Positions 7,248-12,365 of a stretch of DNA of 12,365 nt are shown piece after piece. Each line of letters opens with the position of its first letter. Positions within the stretch are counted from its first letter, which is position 1. The position numbers and the translations under genes are program-made. This DNA comes from Victivallales bacterium (GTDB lineage: Bacteria > Verrucomicrobiota > Lentisphaeria > Oligosphaerales > Lenti-02), in contig JABGQJ010000172.1 in assembly GCA_018648945.1 (NCBI GenBank), positions 1-12,365 on the forward strand. The letters are read 5' to 3'. The notes beneath the pieces were generated by a model. It had not been told where the DNA came from. It saw only the letters and a program-made list of their open reading frames with translations, and did not search any database.

Positions 7248-7918
7248 GCTTGCTTAAGGAATTCAACAAGGGCATCTGGAAGGAGAACCCTGTCCTGGTT
7301 CTCGTGCTTGGCATGTGCCCGACCCTGGCCGTGACCAGCAGCATGAAGAACGGTCTCGGCATGGGCCTCGCCACCATCTTCGTGCTCCTCGGCAGCAACA
7401 TTGTGGTCTCCTTGGTGCGCAATATCGTGCCCAAGAAGGTCCGCATCCCCTGCTATATCGTGATCATCGCCACCTTCGTGACCGTCGTGGAGATGCTCAT
7501 GAAGGCCTACGCGCCGGCCCTCAACGACTCTCTCGGTATTTTCATCCCGCTGATCGTCGTGAACTGCATTGTACTCGGTCGCGCCGAGGCATTCGCCTCC
7601 AAAAACGGCCCCCTGCGTTCGATCATGGATGCCCTCGGCATGGGCGTTGGCTTCACCCTCGCCCTCATGGCCCTGGGCGGAGTGCGTGAGTTCCTCGGCA
7701 AGGGCACGCTCTTCGAGCTCGGGATCATCCCCGGTTGGCCCTCCTTCATGCTGATGGGCTTCGCTCCTGGCGCCTTCATCGTGCTCGGGCTCTTCCTGGC
7801 CGGCATGAACTGGATCCAGATGCGCAAGGCCGCCCGTGAAGGCCGCGCCTTCACCACCCCAGCCCAGCTCGACTGCTCACACTGCCGCATCTGCGACCTC
7901 GGTGGCCGCGAGGATTAG
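7244..7918 (+). CDS. rnfE: Rnf complex subunit RnfE with C-terminal CxxCxxC tail
   Basis: A 224-residue polytopic membrane protein, paralogous to RnfA. Cys25 (GMCPTLAVT) and Cys108 (VNCIVLGRAEAFA) are the conserved cysteines that, with those of RnfA, hold the membrane Fe-S site. KEFNKGIWKENPV at 5-17 is the standard N-terminus. After the last helix the soluble tail ends in LDCSHCRICDLGG, with cysteines at 211, 214 and 217. This is a compact CxxCxxC motif that could bind metal or a cluster. I am unsure how common such a tail is in distant RnfE proteins. The ATG overlaps the rnfG stop (ATGA). It is the last gene of the operon; the NqrM- and RnfH-type genes sometimes found after rnfE are not here. 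A hairpin begins at its stop codon. Confidence 0.95.
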   Translation: MSLLKEFNKGIWKENPVLVLVLGMCPTLAVTSSMKNGLGMGLATIFVLLGSNIVVSLVRNIVPKKVRIPCYIVIIATFVTVVEMLMKAYAPALNDSLGIFIPLIVVNCIVLGRAEAFASKNGPLRSIMDALGMGVGFTLALMALGGVREFLGKGTLFELGIIPGWPSFMLMGFAPGAFIVLGLFLAGMNWIQMRKAAREGRAFTTPAQLDCSHCRICDLGGRED

Positions 7919-7943
7919 CCGGGAGCTCTGGCTTCCAGCCGGC
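7918..7943 (+). terminator. Possible hairpin at the end of the rnf operon
   Basis: GCCGG (7918-7922) pairs with CCGGC (7939-7943), and CTGG (7928-7931) pairs with CCAG (7935-7938) around a 3-base loop. A 5-base bulge lies on the left arm. The stem begins at the last base of the rnfE stop codon. No T-run follows, so it is a poor intrinsic terminator and may be an RNA-end stabiliser or chance. Confidence 0.3.
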
Positions 7944-7988
7944 ATGTTCCACTCAGCCACGCCCTGGCGCCAACTTGCTTGCATCCGC

Positions 7989-8002
7989 AGCCCAGCCGGG
8001 CT
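7989..8002. repeat. Short GC-rich hairpin in the rnf-antitoxin spacer
   Basis: AGCCC (7989-7993) and GGGCT (7998-8002) form a 5-base stem with a 4-base loop, followed by AGCGTTT. It could end transcription from rnf or be chance. The whole spacer 7919-8135 shows no gene. It also has an imperfect direct repeat, TGGCGCCAAC (7965-7974) and TGGTGCCAAC (8052-8061), 87 bases apart. Confidence 0.25.
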
Positions 8003-8089
8003 AGCGTTTCCCAGGCGAACGGCATAACCGATGGCAGCCCTGCGCACAACTTGGTGCCAACGGAACGGACGACCAATCAACGCTGTCTA

Positions 8090-8122
8090 CTTGCGGTAAC
8101 GCGCGGGCAGATTCCCCGCAAG
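8090..8122. promoter_or_regulatory. Inverted repeat before the antitoxin, possible operator
   Basis: CTTGCGG (8090-8096) and CCGCAAG (8116-8122) are perfect 7-base arms 19 bases apart. Nested within, GCGGG (8103-8107) and CCCGC (8115-8119) also pair. The element ends 13 bases before the antitoxin ATG. Type II antitoxins commonly repress their own operon by binding palindromes at this position, so an autoregulatory operator is plausible; the spacing also allows a hairpin in the leader RNA. Confidence 0.4.
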
Positions 8123-8135
8123 CGAAGGCTAGGAC

Positions 8136-8333
8136 ATGACAACGATCACTCTGCAACTGGAAGACGAAAAGGCCCAACTACTCCGCGACAAGGCAGAGCT
8201 CTACGGCCTCGACCTGGAGCAGTTCCTCACCGCCTCTATCGCAGAGTTGGCCAACCAGTCGGAGGAGGACTTCGAGCGTGCGGCAACGAAGGTCCTTCAG
8301 AAGAATGGAGAGCTCTACAGGCGCTTGGCCTGA
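8136..8333 (+). CDS. Antitoxin of a Doc-type toxin-antitoxin pair
   Basis: A 65-residue protein. Residues 2-8 (TTITLQL) followed by two helices (about 9-22 and 26-40) fit a ribbon-helix-helix DNA-binding fold. The acidic linker and the C-terminal FERAATKVLQKNGELYRRLA (46-65) resemble the neutralising tail of antitoxins found beside death-on-curing toxins. It should bind and silence the downstream toxin and repress its own promoter (family knowledge). GAAGG at 8124-8128 lies 7 bases before the ATG. Its stop shares one base with the toxin start (TGATG), the usual arrangement for antitoxin-first pairs. It is not a close match to phage P1 Phd, so I leave the symbol empty. Confidence 0.8.
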   Translation: MTTITLQLEDEKAQLLRDKAELYGLDLEQFLTASIAELANQSEEDFERAATKVLQKNGELYRRLA

Positions 8334-8728
8334 TGCGGCATCTGACGATCAGCGAGATCCTCTCGCTTCACGCACGCATCGTGAGTACATCCGGTGGTGC
8401 ATCCGGCCTGCGTGATCCGGGAGCTCTCGAAAGTGCCCTGCATCTCCCTCTCGCGACGTTCTCCGGCCAGGCGCTGTACCCCACGTTGGCTGACCAAGCC
8501 GCGATTCTCTGCTTCTCATTGGTCAGCAACCACCCGTTCGTTGACGGCAACAAACGTATCGGTCACGCGGCGATGGAGGTATTCCTCGTCCTCAACGGGC
8601 ACGAACTGCAGGCCACTGTTGATGAACAGGAACAAGTGATCTTGCGCATCGCTGCTGGTGAGATGAGCCGAGCCGCCTTCACCGCGTGGCTCGGGACAAA
8701 GCTCCGCCCCCTGGACCCGACAGATTGA
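8333..8728 (+). CDS. Doc/Fic-family death-on-curing toxin
   Basis: A 131-residue Fic-fold protein, the usual Doc length. The catalytic motif HPFVDGNKR is at 67-75. The NKR form is the Doc variant of the Fic motif HPFxxGNGR, and in phage P1 Doc it gives EF-Tu kinase activity rather than AMPylation. GLRDPGALESAL at 25-36 is the conserved Doc N-terminal motif, and MEVFLVLNGHEL (81-92) follows the active site as expected. All core residues are present, so the toxin looks intact. I chose the ATG at 8333 because the Doc family starts there and it overlaps the antitoxin stop; the frame is open further upstream but that part is a shadow of the antitoxin gene. With the antitoxin it forms a type II module that halts translation when the antitoxin is lost. 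Confidence 0.88.
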   Translation: MRHLTISEILSLHARIVSTSGGASGLRDPGALESALHLPLATFSGQALYPTLADQAAILCFSLVSNHPFVDGNKRIGHAAMEVFLVLNGHELQATVDEQEQVILRIAAGEMSRAAFTAWLGTKLRPLDPTD

Positions 8729-8750
8729 TCCACGCTTCGGTACCACCTCC

Positions 8751-9467
8751 ATGAACATCCTCTTCGTCGGCAACAGCTTCACCCAAGGCAGTGGCGACGA
8801 GACCGTCTCCAAACCAGGCGGCGTCCCGTTCCTCTTCGCCGAACTCGCGCTTGCCGCCGGCGAGGAGCGTCCCCTGACGCGGCTCTGCGCGCTCGGTGGC
8901 CGCAAGTTCTCCGATCATATGGACGACGAGACCGGGGCGCTGACTGCCATTCGCGAGGGCGGCTGGGACCATGTGGTCCTGCAAGGCTACAGCACCGCGC
9001 CGACCCATGCTGGACACCCCGAGTCCTTCTTCGCGAATGGGCAGCTTCTCCATCAGGAGATCCTCCGTGCCAGTCCGACCGCGACCACGATCCTCTACCA
9101 GACCTGGGCGCGCCATCCCATCCACCCGATGGTCTCTGGCCCCGAGGCAGCCTTCCCCGGTGGTCCGCCCCAGATGCAGCAGGAACTGCGCGAAGGCTAC
9201 GCCCAACTCCAAGCCCAACTCGGCGAGCGCTCGGTCATTGCCCGAGTCGGTGATGCTTGGGAGCTTGCCCTGAACGACCGCGACATCCGGCTCCACGCCG
9301 CCGACGACTACCACGCCAACCGCAATGGCAGCTATCTTGCCGCCCTCGTCATCCTCGGCACTGTCCTCCAGATTCCCCTCCCCCAGTTCCCCGCCCTGGC
9401 CGAGGTCATCGACGAAGAGGCCGTTTTCCTTCAAGACATCGCCCGCCGCGTCCTGGCCCGATCCTGA
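8751..9467 (+). CDS. SGNH-hydrolase-like protein, probably cytoplasmic esterase
   Basis: A 238-residue protein. It opens with MNILFVGNSFTQGSG, where GNSFT is the block I of an SGNH-type hydrolase with nucleophile Ser9. VVLQGYS at 75-81 fits block III, and DDYHANRNGSYLAA at 185-198 contains the catalytic Asp185-x-x-His188 dyad. LYQTWAR (115-121) lies between. This pattern resembles a group of PVC and Bacteroidota proteins related to the DUF4886 type, probably carbohydrate esterases (inference). There is no signal peptide, unlike many glycan esterases. It follows the toxin by 22 bases with no recognisable ribosome site, and precedes the sialidase-like gene by 51 bases. The two may act on the same substrate. 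Confidence 0.8.
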   Translation: MNILFVGNSFTQGSGDETVSKPGGVPFLFAELALAAGEERPLTRLCALGGRKFSDHMDDETGALTAIREGGWDHVVLQGYSTAPTHAGHPESFFANGQLLHQEILRASPTATTILYQTWARHPIHPMVSGPEAAFPGGPPQMQQELREGYAQLQAQLGERSVIARVGDAWELALNDRDIRLHAADDYHANRNGSYLAALVILGTVLQIPLPQFPALAEVIDEEAVFLQDIARRVLARS

Positions 9468-9479
9468 CGCGACCGTAGC

Positions 9480-9497
9480 CGGAGCGGAGACGCTCCG
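9480..9497. repeat. Perfect 7-base hairpin with GAGA loop
   Basis: CGGAGCG (9480-9486), loop GAGA (9487-9490) and CGCTCCG (9491-9497) make a perfect stem closed by a GNRA tetraloop, followed by CTTTCCCC. It sits 13 bases after the SGNH gene stop and 9 bases before the ribosome site of the sialidase-like gene. It might be a weak terminator, an RNA stability element or a copy of a dispersed palindromic repeat. Confidence 0.55.
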
Positions 9498-9518
9498 CTT
9501 TCCCCTGAGGAGCTGGCC

Positions 9519-10601
9519 ATGACCCCGACCGCAGCAAAGACGATCCGCATCCCTACCGTTGACATTTCGGGCCAAACTGACCGACAGACCGTCATTGCGG
9601 CCGGCACCGAGGAGGTCTACCAAGGGCACCCAACCACCGTCCTGATGCCCGACGGCAAGACGATCTTCTGCGTGTGGACCTACAATCACGGTGGCGAATG
9701 CGGTCCTCTGGCCAGAAGCCTTGATGGCGGCAAGACCTGGAGCGGTCTGCTCCCCGTCCATCCGAACTGGAAGGACACGGTCAACTGTCCCGCCATCTAT
9801 CGCCTCACCGATCCTGCGGGCAAGGGACGCCTGGTTGTCTTCGCCATGACCAAGGACCTGGAGATCTGCCGCTCGTATTCGGAGGACGGGGGCACGACCT
9901 GGTCGCCAATGGAGTCCTGTGGCCCCACCAAAGTGGTCATGCCGCTCAGCACCATCATCCGCTTGCAGGACGGACGCCACCTGGGCATGACCAATGCCCG
10001 TCGCGCTGGCGATCCCGACAAGCTCTCCAACAATGTGATTCAGAGCATCAGCGAGGACGGCGGGCTGACCTGGGGAGACTTCCGAGTCGTCTGCGATCTG
10101 CCTGATCTGAAGCCCTGCGAGCCCTGCCTGATCCGCTCCCCAGACGGCACGCAGCTGCTCTGCCTTATGCGTCAGAACACGCGGACCACCAATTCCCTGA
10201 TGATGACCTCCGAGGACGAGGGGCAAACCTGGACGGATGCGACGGAGCTTCCCGCCTCCCTCACCGGCGACCGTCACGTGGCCCGCTACCTCCCCGACGG
10301 GCGGTTGGTCATCGTCTTCCGCGACGTCGCGGCCGAGAGCCCCAGCTACCATCACTTCGCGGGCTGGGTGGGCACGTACGAAGACATCCTCAACGGGCGC
10401 GAAGGCCAGTACCGCATCAAACTGCTGCATAGCCATGCGGGCTTCGACACCGGCTACCCAGGCCTTGAGCTTCTGCCCGACCAGACACTGGTGGCCACCA
10501 CCTACATCAAGTACCGCCCCGGCAAGATCAAGCATTCGGTTGTCTGCACCCGGTTCAAGCTGAGTGAAACCGACGCGATGGCAGCGCAAGCCATCGGCTG
10601 A
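9519..10601 (+). CDS. Sialidase-like BNR/Asp-box beta-propeller protein
   Basis: A 360-residue protein with four Asp boxes (S-x-D-x-G-x-x-W): SLDGGKTW at 67-74, SEDGGTTW at 121-128, SEDGGLTW at 178-185 and SEDEGQTW at 231-238. This spacing fits a six-bladed propeller of the sialidase superfamily. The usual N-terminal FRIP arginine motif is not clear: residues 34-40 read YQGHPTT at its expected place, while an RIP occurs earlier at 10-12. So true sialidase activity is uncertain and another glycan may be the substrate. GYPGLELLPD at 312-321 and the final TRFKLSE strand are typical of the bacterial family. There is no signal peptide. TGAGGAG at 9506-9512 lies 6 bases before the ATG, a strong ribosome site that fixes the start. 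Confidence 0.87.
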   Translation: MTPTAAKTIRIPTVDISGQTDRQTVIAAGTEEVYQGHPTTVLMPDGKTIFCVWTYNHGGECGPLARSLDGGKTWSGLLPVHPNWKDTVNCPAIYRLTDPAGKGRLVVFAMTKDLEICRSYSEDGGTTWSPMESCGPTKVVMPLSTIIRLQDGRHLGMTNARRAGDPDKLSNNVIQSISEDGGLTWGDFRVVCDLPDLKPCEPCLIRSPDGTQLLCLMRQNTRTTNSLMMTSEDEGQTWTDATELPASLTGDRHVARYLPDGRLVIVFRDVAAESPSYHHFAGWVGTYEDILNGREGQYRIKLLHSHAGFDTGYPGLELLPDQTLVATTYIKYRPGKIKHSVVCTRFKLSETDAMAAQAIG

Positions 10602-10680
10602 TCGCTGGCATGGCCGGCAATTCGGCAGTATCTATGCGGTGACAGGCCTGCAACTCCTCACGTCCGCCCGGATTCCACCC

Positions 10681-11979
10681 ATGACTCAACCCATCCTCCT
10701 CGCCAACGGACGCGTCATCGATCCCGCCAACGGAATCGACGATGTCCGGGACCTACTGATCCTGGACGGTCGGATTGCTGACCCGTCCGATGCTCCCGCA
10801 GACGCCCTGCGCATCGACTGCACGGGGTTGGTCGTAGCCCCCGGTTTCATCGACCTCCATGCCCATCTGCGCGAGCCGGGGCAGACTCACAAGGAGGACA
10901 TCGCGTCGGGCACACGGGCAGCTGCCGCTGGCGGCTTCACCACCGTCGTCGCCATGCCCAACACCAGTCCGCCGGTGGATTCGCCCGCTGTCTTCCACCA
11001 GGTGCAGGAACTGATCCGGCAGAAGGCCGTGGTCCGCGTCATCCAGACGGCCTGCCTATCACGGGGGCGAGCCGGGACTGAGCTGAGTGATATCCAAGCC
11101 CTGGCGGCGGCGGGCGTAGAGGTGCTGACCGACGATGGCTCCTGCATCCAGAACGCTGCGCTGATGCTCGATGCCATGCAACTGGCCAAAGCCCATGGGT
11201 TGCGGGTCATCGAGCACTGCGAGGACTGTGACGTGTGCGCGGGTGGCGCCATCCATCGTGGTGCCGTGGCGGAACGCCTCGGCGTGCCCGGCCAGCGACG
11301 GGCGGTGGAGGAACTCATTGTCGCCCGTGACATCGTCCTGGCGGACGAAACGGACTGGCCCGTCCATATTCAGCACATCAGCACCAAGGGGTCGGTCGAG
11401 ATGGTCCGGGACGCGCAGGCGCGCGGTCTGCCGGTGACTTCCGAGGCCGCTCCGCATCACCTGGCTCTCACCGATCATGCCGTGCTCGACCAAGGGGCCA
11501 ACGCCAAGATGAACCCACCCTTGCGCGAGGAGACCGACCGCCAGGCGGTGATCCAGGGACTGCGCGACGGCACCATCCAGAGCATCGCCACCGATCACGC
11601 CCCCCACGCCCCCCACGAGAAGGATGCGGAACTCACCAAGGCGCCCGCGGGAATCCTCGGTTTCGAGACCGCCCTCCCCGTCTGTCTCACCGAACTGGTT
11701 GGTGGCGGCCATATGGGACTTGCGCAGTTCATTGCCGTGTTCACCAGCGGCCCTCGGCAGATCCTCGGTCTGGAGACGGGTTCCCTGGCCATCGGCTCCC
11801 TGGCGGACGTCACGGTCTTCGATCCCAATGCCGAGCACGTCGTCAACGTAGCGGCCTCCTACTCCCGATCCCGCAACACGCCCTTCGATGGCCAAAAGCT
11901 GCGCGGATGTGTGAAAGCGACTCTTGTTGGCGGCAATGCAGTCTACAGCCTGCTCCCCGGTCTTCCTGGGAGGATCTAG
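10681..11979 (+). CDS. pyrC: Dihydroorotase (class I type)
   Basis: A 432-residue amidohydrolase that interconverts carbamoyl aspartate and dihydroorotate in pyrimidine synthesis. Zinc-site residues are visible: HAHLREPG at 60-67 (His60, His62, Arg64), His179 in EHCED, His232 in IQHIST and Asp305 in ATDHAPH. LTDDG at 149-153 carries the Asp that bridges the metals in the Bacillus-type enzymes. NPPLR at 278-282 and NTPFDG at 399-404 complete the signature. The ATG at 10681 matches the family start; the frame is open back to 10564 but that part overlaps the sialidase gene and lacks homology. No ribosome site is obvious. HCEDCDVC (179-186) adds two cysteines next to a metal ligand. The usual neighbour pyrB is not present here. 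The stop lies within an inverted repeat. Confidence 0.95.
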   Translation: MTQPILLANGRVIDPANGIDDVRDLLILDGRIADPSDAPADALRIDCTGLVVAPGFIDLHAHLREPGQTHKEDIASGTRAAAAGGFTTVVAMPNTSPPVDSPAVFHQVQELIRQKAVVRVIQTACLSRGRAGTELSDIQALAAAGVEVLTDDGSCIQNAALMLDAMQLAKAHGLRVIEHCEDCDVCAGGAIHRGAVAERLGVPGQRRAVEELIVARDIVLADETDWPVHIQHISTKGSVEMVRDAQARGLPVTSEAAPHHLALTDHAVLDQGANAKMNPPLREETDRQAVIQGLRDGTIQSIATDHAPHAPHEKDAELTKAPAGILGFETALPVCLTELVGGGHMGLAQFIAVFTSGPRQILGLETGSLAIGSLADVTVFDPNAEHVVNVAASYSRSRNTPFDGQKLRGCVKATLVGGNAVYSLLPGLPGRI

Positions 11980-12029
11980 CCAGGACTATCCATGCGCGGC
12001 CTACTGTGACGCCGGATAGTCCAGGCTAG
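11976..12029 (+). terminator. Inverted repeat at the pyrC stop, terminator-like
   Basis: CTAGCCAGGACTATCC (11976-11991) and GGATAGTCCAGGCTAG (12014-12029) are complementary over 16 bases with one mismatch, with a 22-base loop. The left arm contains the pyrC stop codon. It would fold into a very stable RNA stem, but CTTGACC rather than a T-run follows, so it is not a textbook intrinsic terminator. It could block transcription, protect the RNA end, or be a protein-binding palindrome in front of the next gene. Confidence 0.6.
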
Positions 12030-12030
12030 C

Positions 12031-12060
12031 TTGACCGACCCATCCTGTGGCGGATATTGG
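12031..12060 (+). promoter_or_regulatory. Candidate promoter for the last gene
   Basis: TTGACC (12031-12036, five of six bases of the -35 consensus) is followed after 18 bases by TATTGG (12055-12060, three of six). Transcription would start near 12067, leaving a leader of about 26 bases. The -35 is part of TAGCTTGACC, also found upstream of the deacetylase gene. Confidence 0.35.
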
Positions 12061-12092
12061 GGAACACACCCCTGCGATCGAGGAGATGCACG

Positions 12093-12365
12093 ATGGCAAA
12101 GCGATTCTGGATTCCCCTTCTCGTCCTGAGCGCAGTCATGCCTTTGGCAGCCGTCGAGAATCCGACAGTCAAGGCATGGCCGTTGGTCTACCATGCAATC
12201 GACGAGGAGGCAGGCGCCGAGCGCCTGGAGATTGCCTGGCCACTGATCGACCTGCGCACCGCGCCGCGCTACGACAAGTGGTCGCTGCTGCACCTTTTCT
12301 CGCGCCAGACCAACACCACCGCCAAGGAGACGCGCACCTCCGCCCTTTTCGACCTACTCGGCTGG
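12093..12365 (+). CDS. Secreted protein of unknown function, 5' part only
   Basis: The frame runs 91 codons from the ATG at 12093 to the window edge without a stop. AGGAG at 12081-12085 lies 7 bases before the start, a very good ribosome site. An ATG at 12086 is out of frame. Residues 1-20 form a signal peptide: MAKR, then hydrophobic FWIPLLVLSAVMPLAA, with cleavage likely after Ala19 or Ala20. The mature part shows repeated short blocks (AWPLVYHAID, AWPLIDLRT and WSLLHLFSR), alternating hydrophobic and polar residues with Trp-Pro-Leu, which suggests beta strands of an envelope protein. I do not recognise the family. The opposite-strand frame at 11976-12293 is a shadow. Confidence 0.8.
   Translation, partial: MAKRFWIPLLVLSAVMPLAAVENPTVKAWPLVYHAIDEEAGAERLEIAWPLIDLRTAPRYDKWSLLHLFSRQTNTTAKETRTSALFDLLGW

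Noticed and set aside
7919..8135. Possible integron attC-like or attachment site in the spacer before the toxin pair
   Set aside because: Short AAC-ending segments occur, but there is no paired core site, no fitting stem and no integrase nearby.
7979..8332. An upstream extension of the toxin frame
   Set aside because: It would overlap the antitoxin gene in another frame and adds no known motif. Doc proteins start where the ATG at 8333 is.
8679..10589. A 636-codon open frame on the minus strand
   Set aside because: It lies antisense to the toxin end, the SGNH-like gene and the sialidase-like gene, whose motifs are clear. The translation has no recognisable motif and a composition typical of a GC-rich shadow frame.

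Overview
The window is GC-rich and gene-dense, with no rRNA, tRNA, CRISPR array or recognisable transposase. It holds a complete six-gene Rnf ion pump, a signal-less one-Cys sulfatase, a secreted polysaccharide deacetylase, a BNR-type sialidase-like protein and a dihydroorotase. This mix of an Rnf pump with a glycan-degrading repertoire rich in sulfatases and sialidase-like proteins fits a bacterium of the PVC group (Planctomycetota, Lentisphaerota, Kiritimatiellota) or a similar carbohydrate specialist. That placement is inference; no phylogenetic marker here fixes it.

Layout. (1) 1-2387, minus strand: a two-gene unit of an exported polysaccharide deacetylase-like protein followed, through an ATGA start/stop overlap, by a sulfatase that runs off the left edge. 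(2) 2388-2699: a 312-base divergent intergenic region that should carry promoters for both directions. (3) 2700-7918, plus strand: rnfABCDGE, tightly packed with three start/stop overlaps. It encodes an ion-translocating ferredoxin:NAD+ oxidoreductase. (4) 7919-8728: a 217-base spacer, then an antitoxin/Doc-type toxin pair that share one base. (5) 8751-10601: an SGNH-hydrolase-like protein and a sialidase-like protein, neither with a signal peptide. (6) 10681-11979: dihydroorotase, ending in a near-perfect 16-base inverted repeat. (7) 12093-end: the start of a secreted protein I do not recognise, with a good ribosome binding site and a plausible promoter.

How the genes fit together. RnfC (FMN, NADH, 2 x 4Fe-4S), RnfB (many Fe-S clusters), RnfD and RnfG (covalent FMN) and RnfA/RnfE (one membrane Fe-S site from paired cysteines) are all present with their key residues, so the pump looks complete. 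The covalent flavins need an ApbE-type flavin transferase, which is not in the window. The glycan-active genes flank the pump on both sides and read in opposite directions. They are probably separate units of a carbohydrate-degrading genome rather than one pathway.

The least ordinary signals are a CxxCxxC tail on RnfE, an Asp-to-His change in the RnfG flavinylation motif, a 10-base element (TAGCTTGACC) at nearly the same distance upstream of two exported-protein genes, and the inverted repeat spanning the pyrC stop codon. I found no clear candidate for a wholly new multi-gene system.
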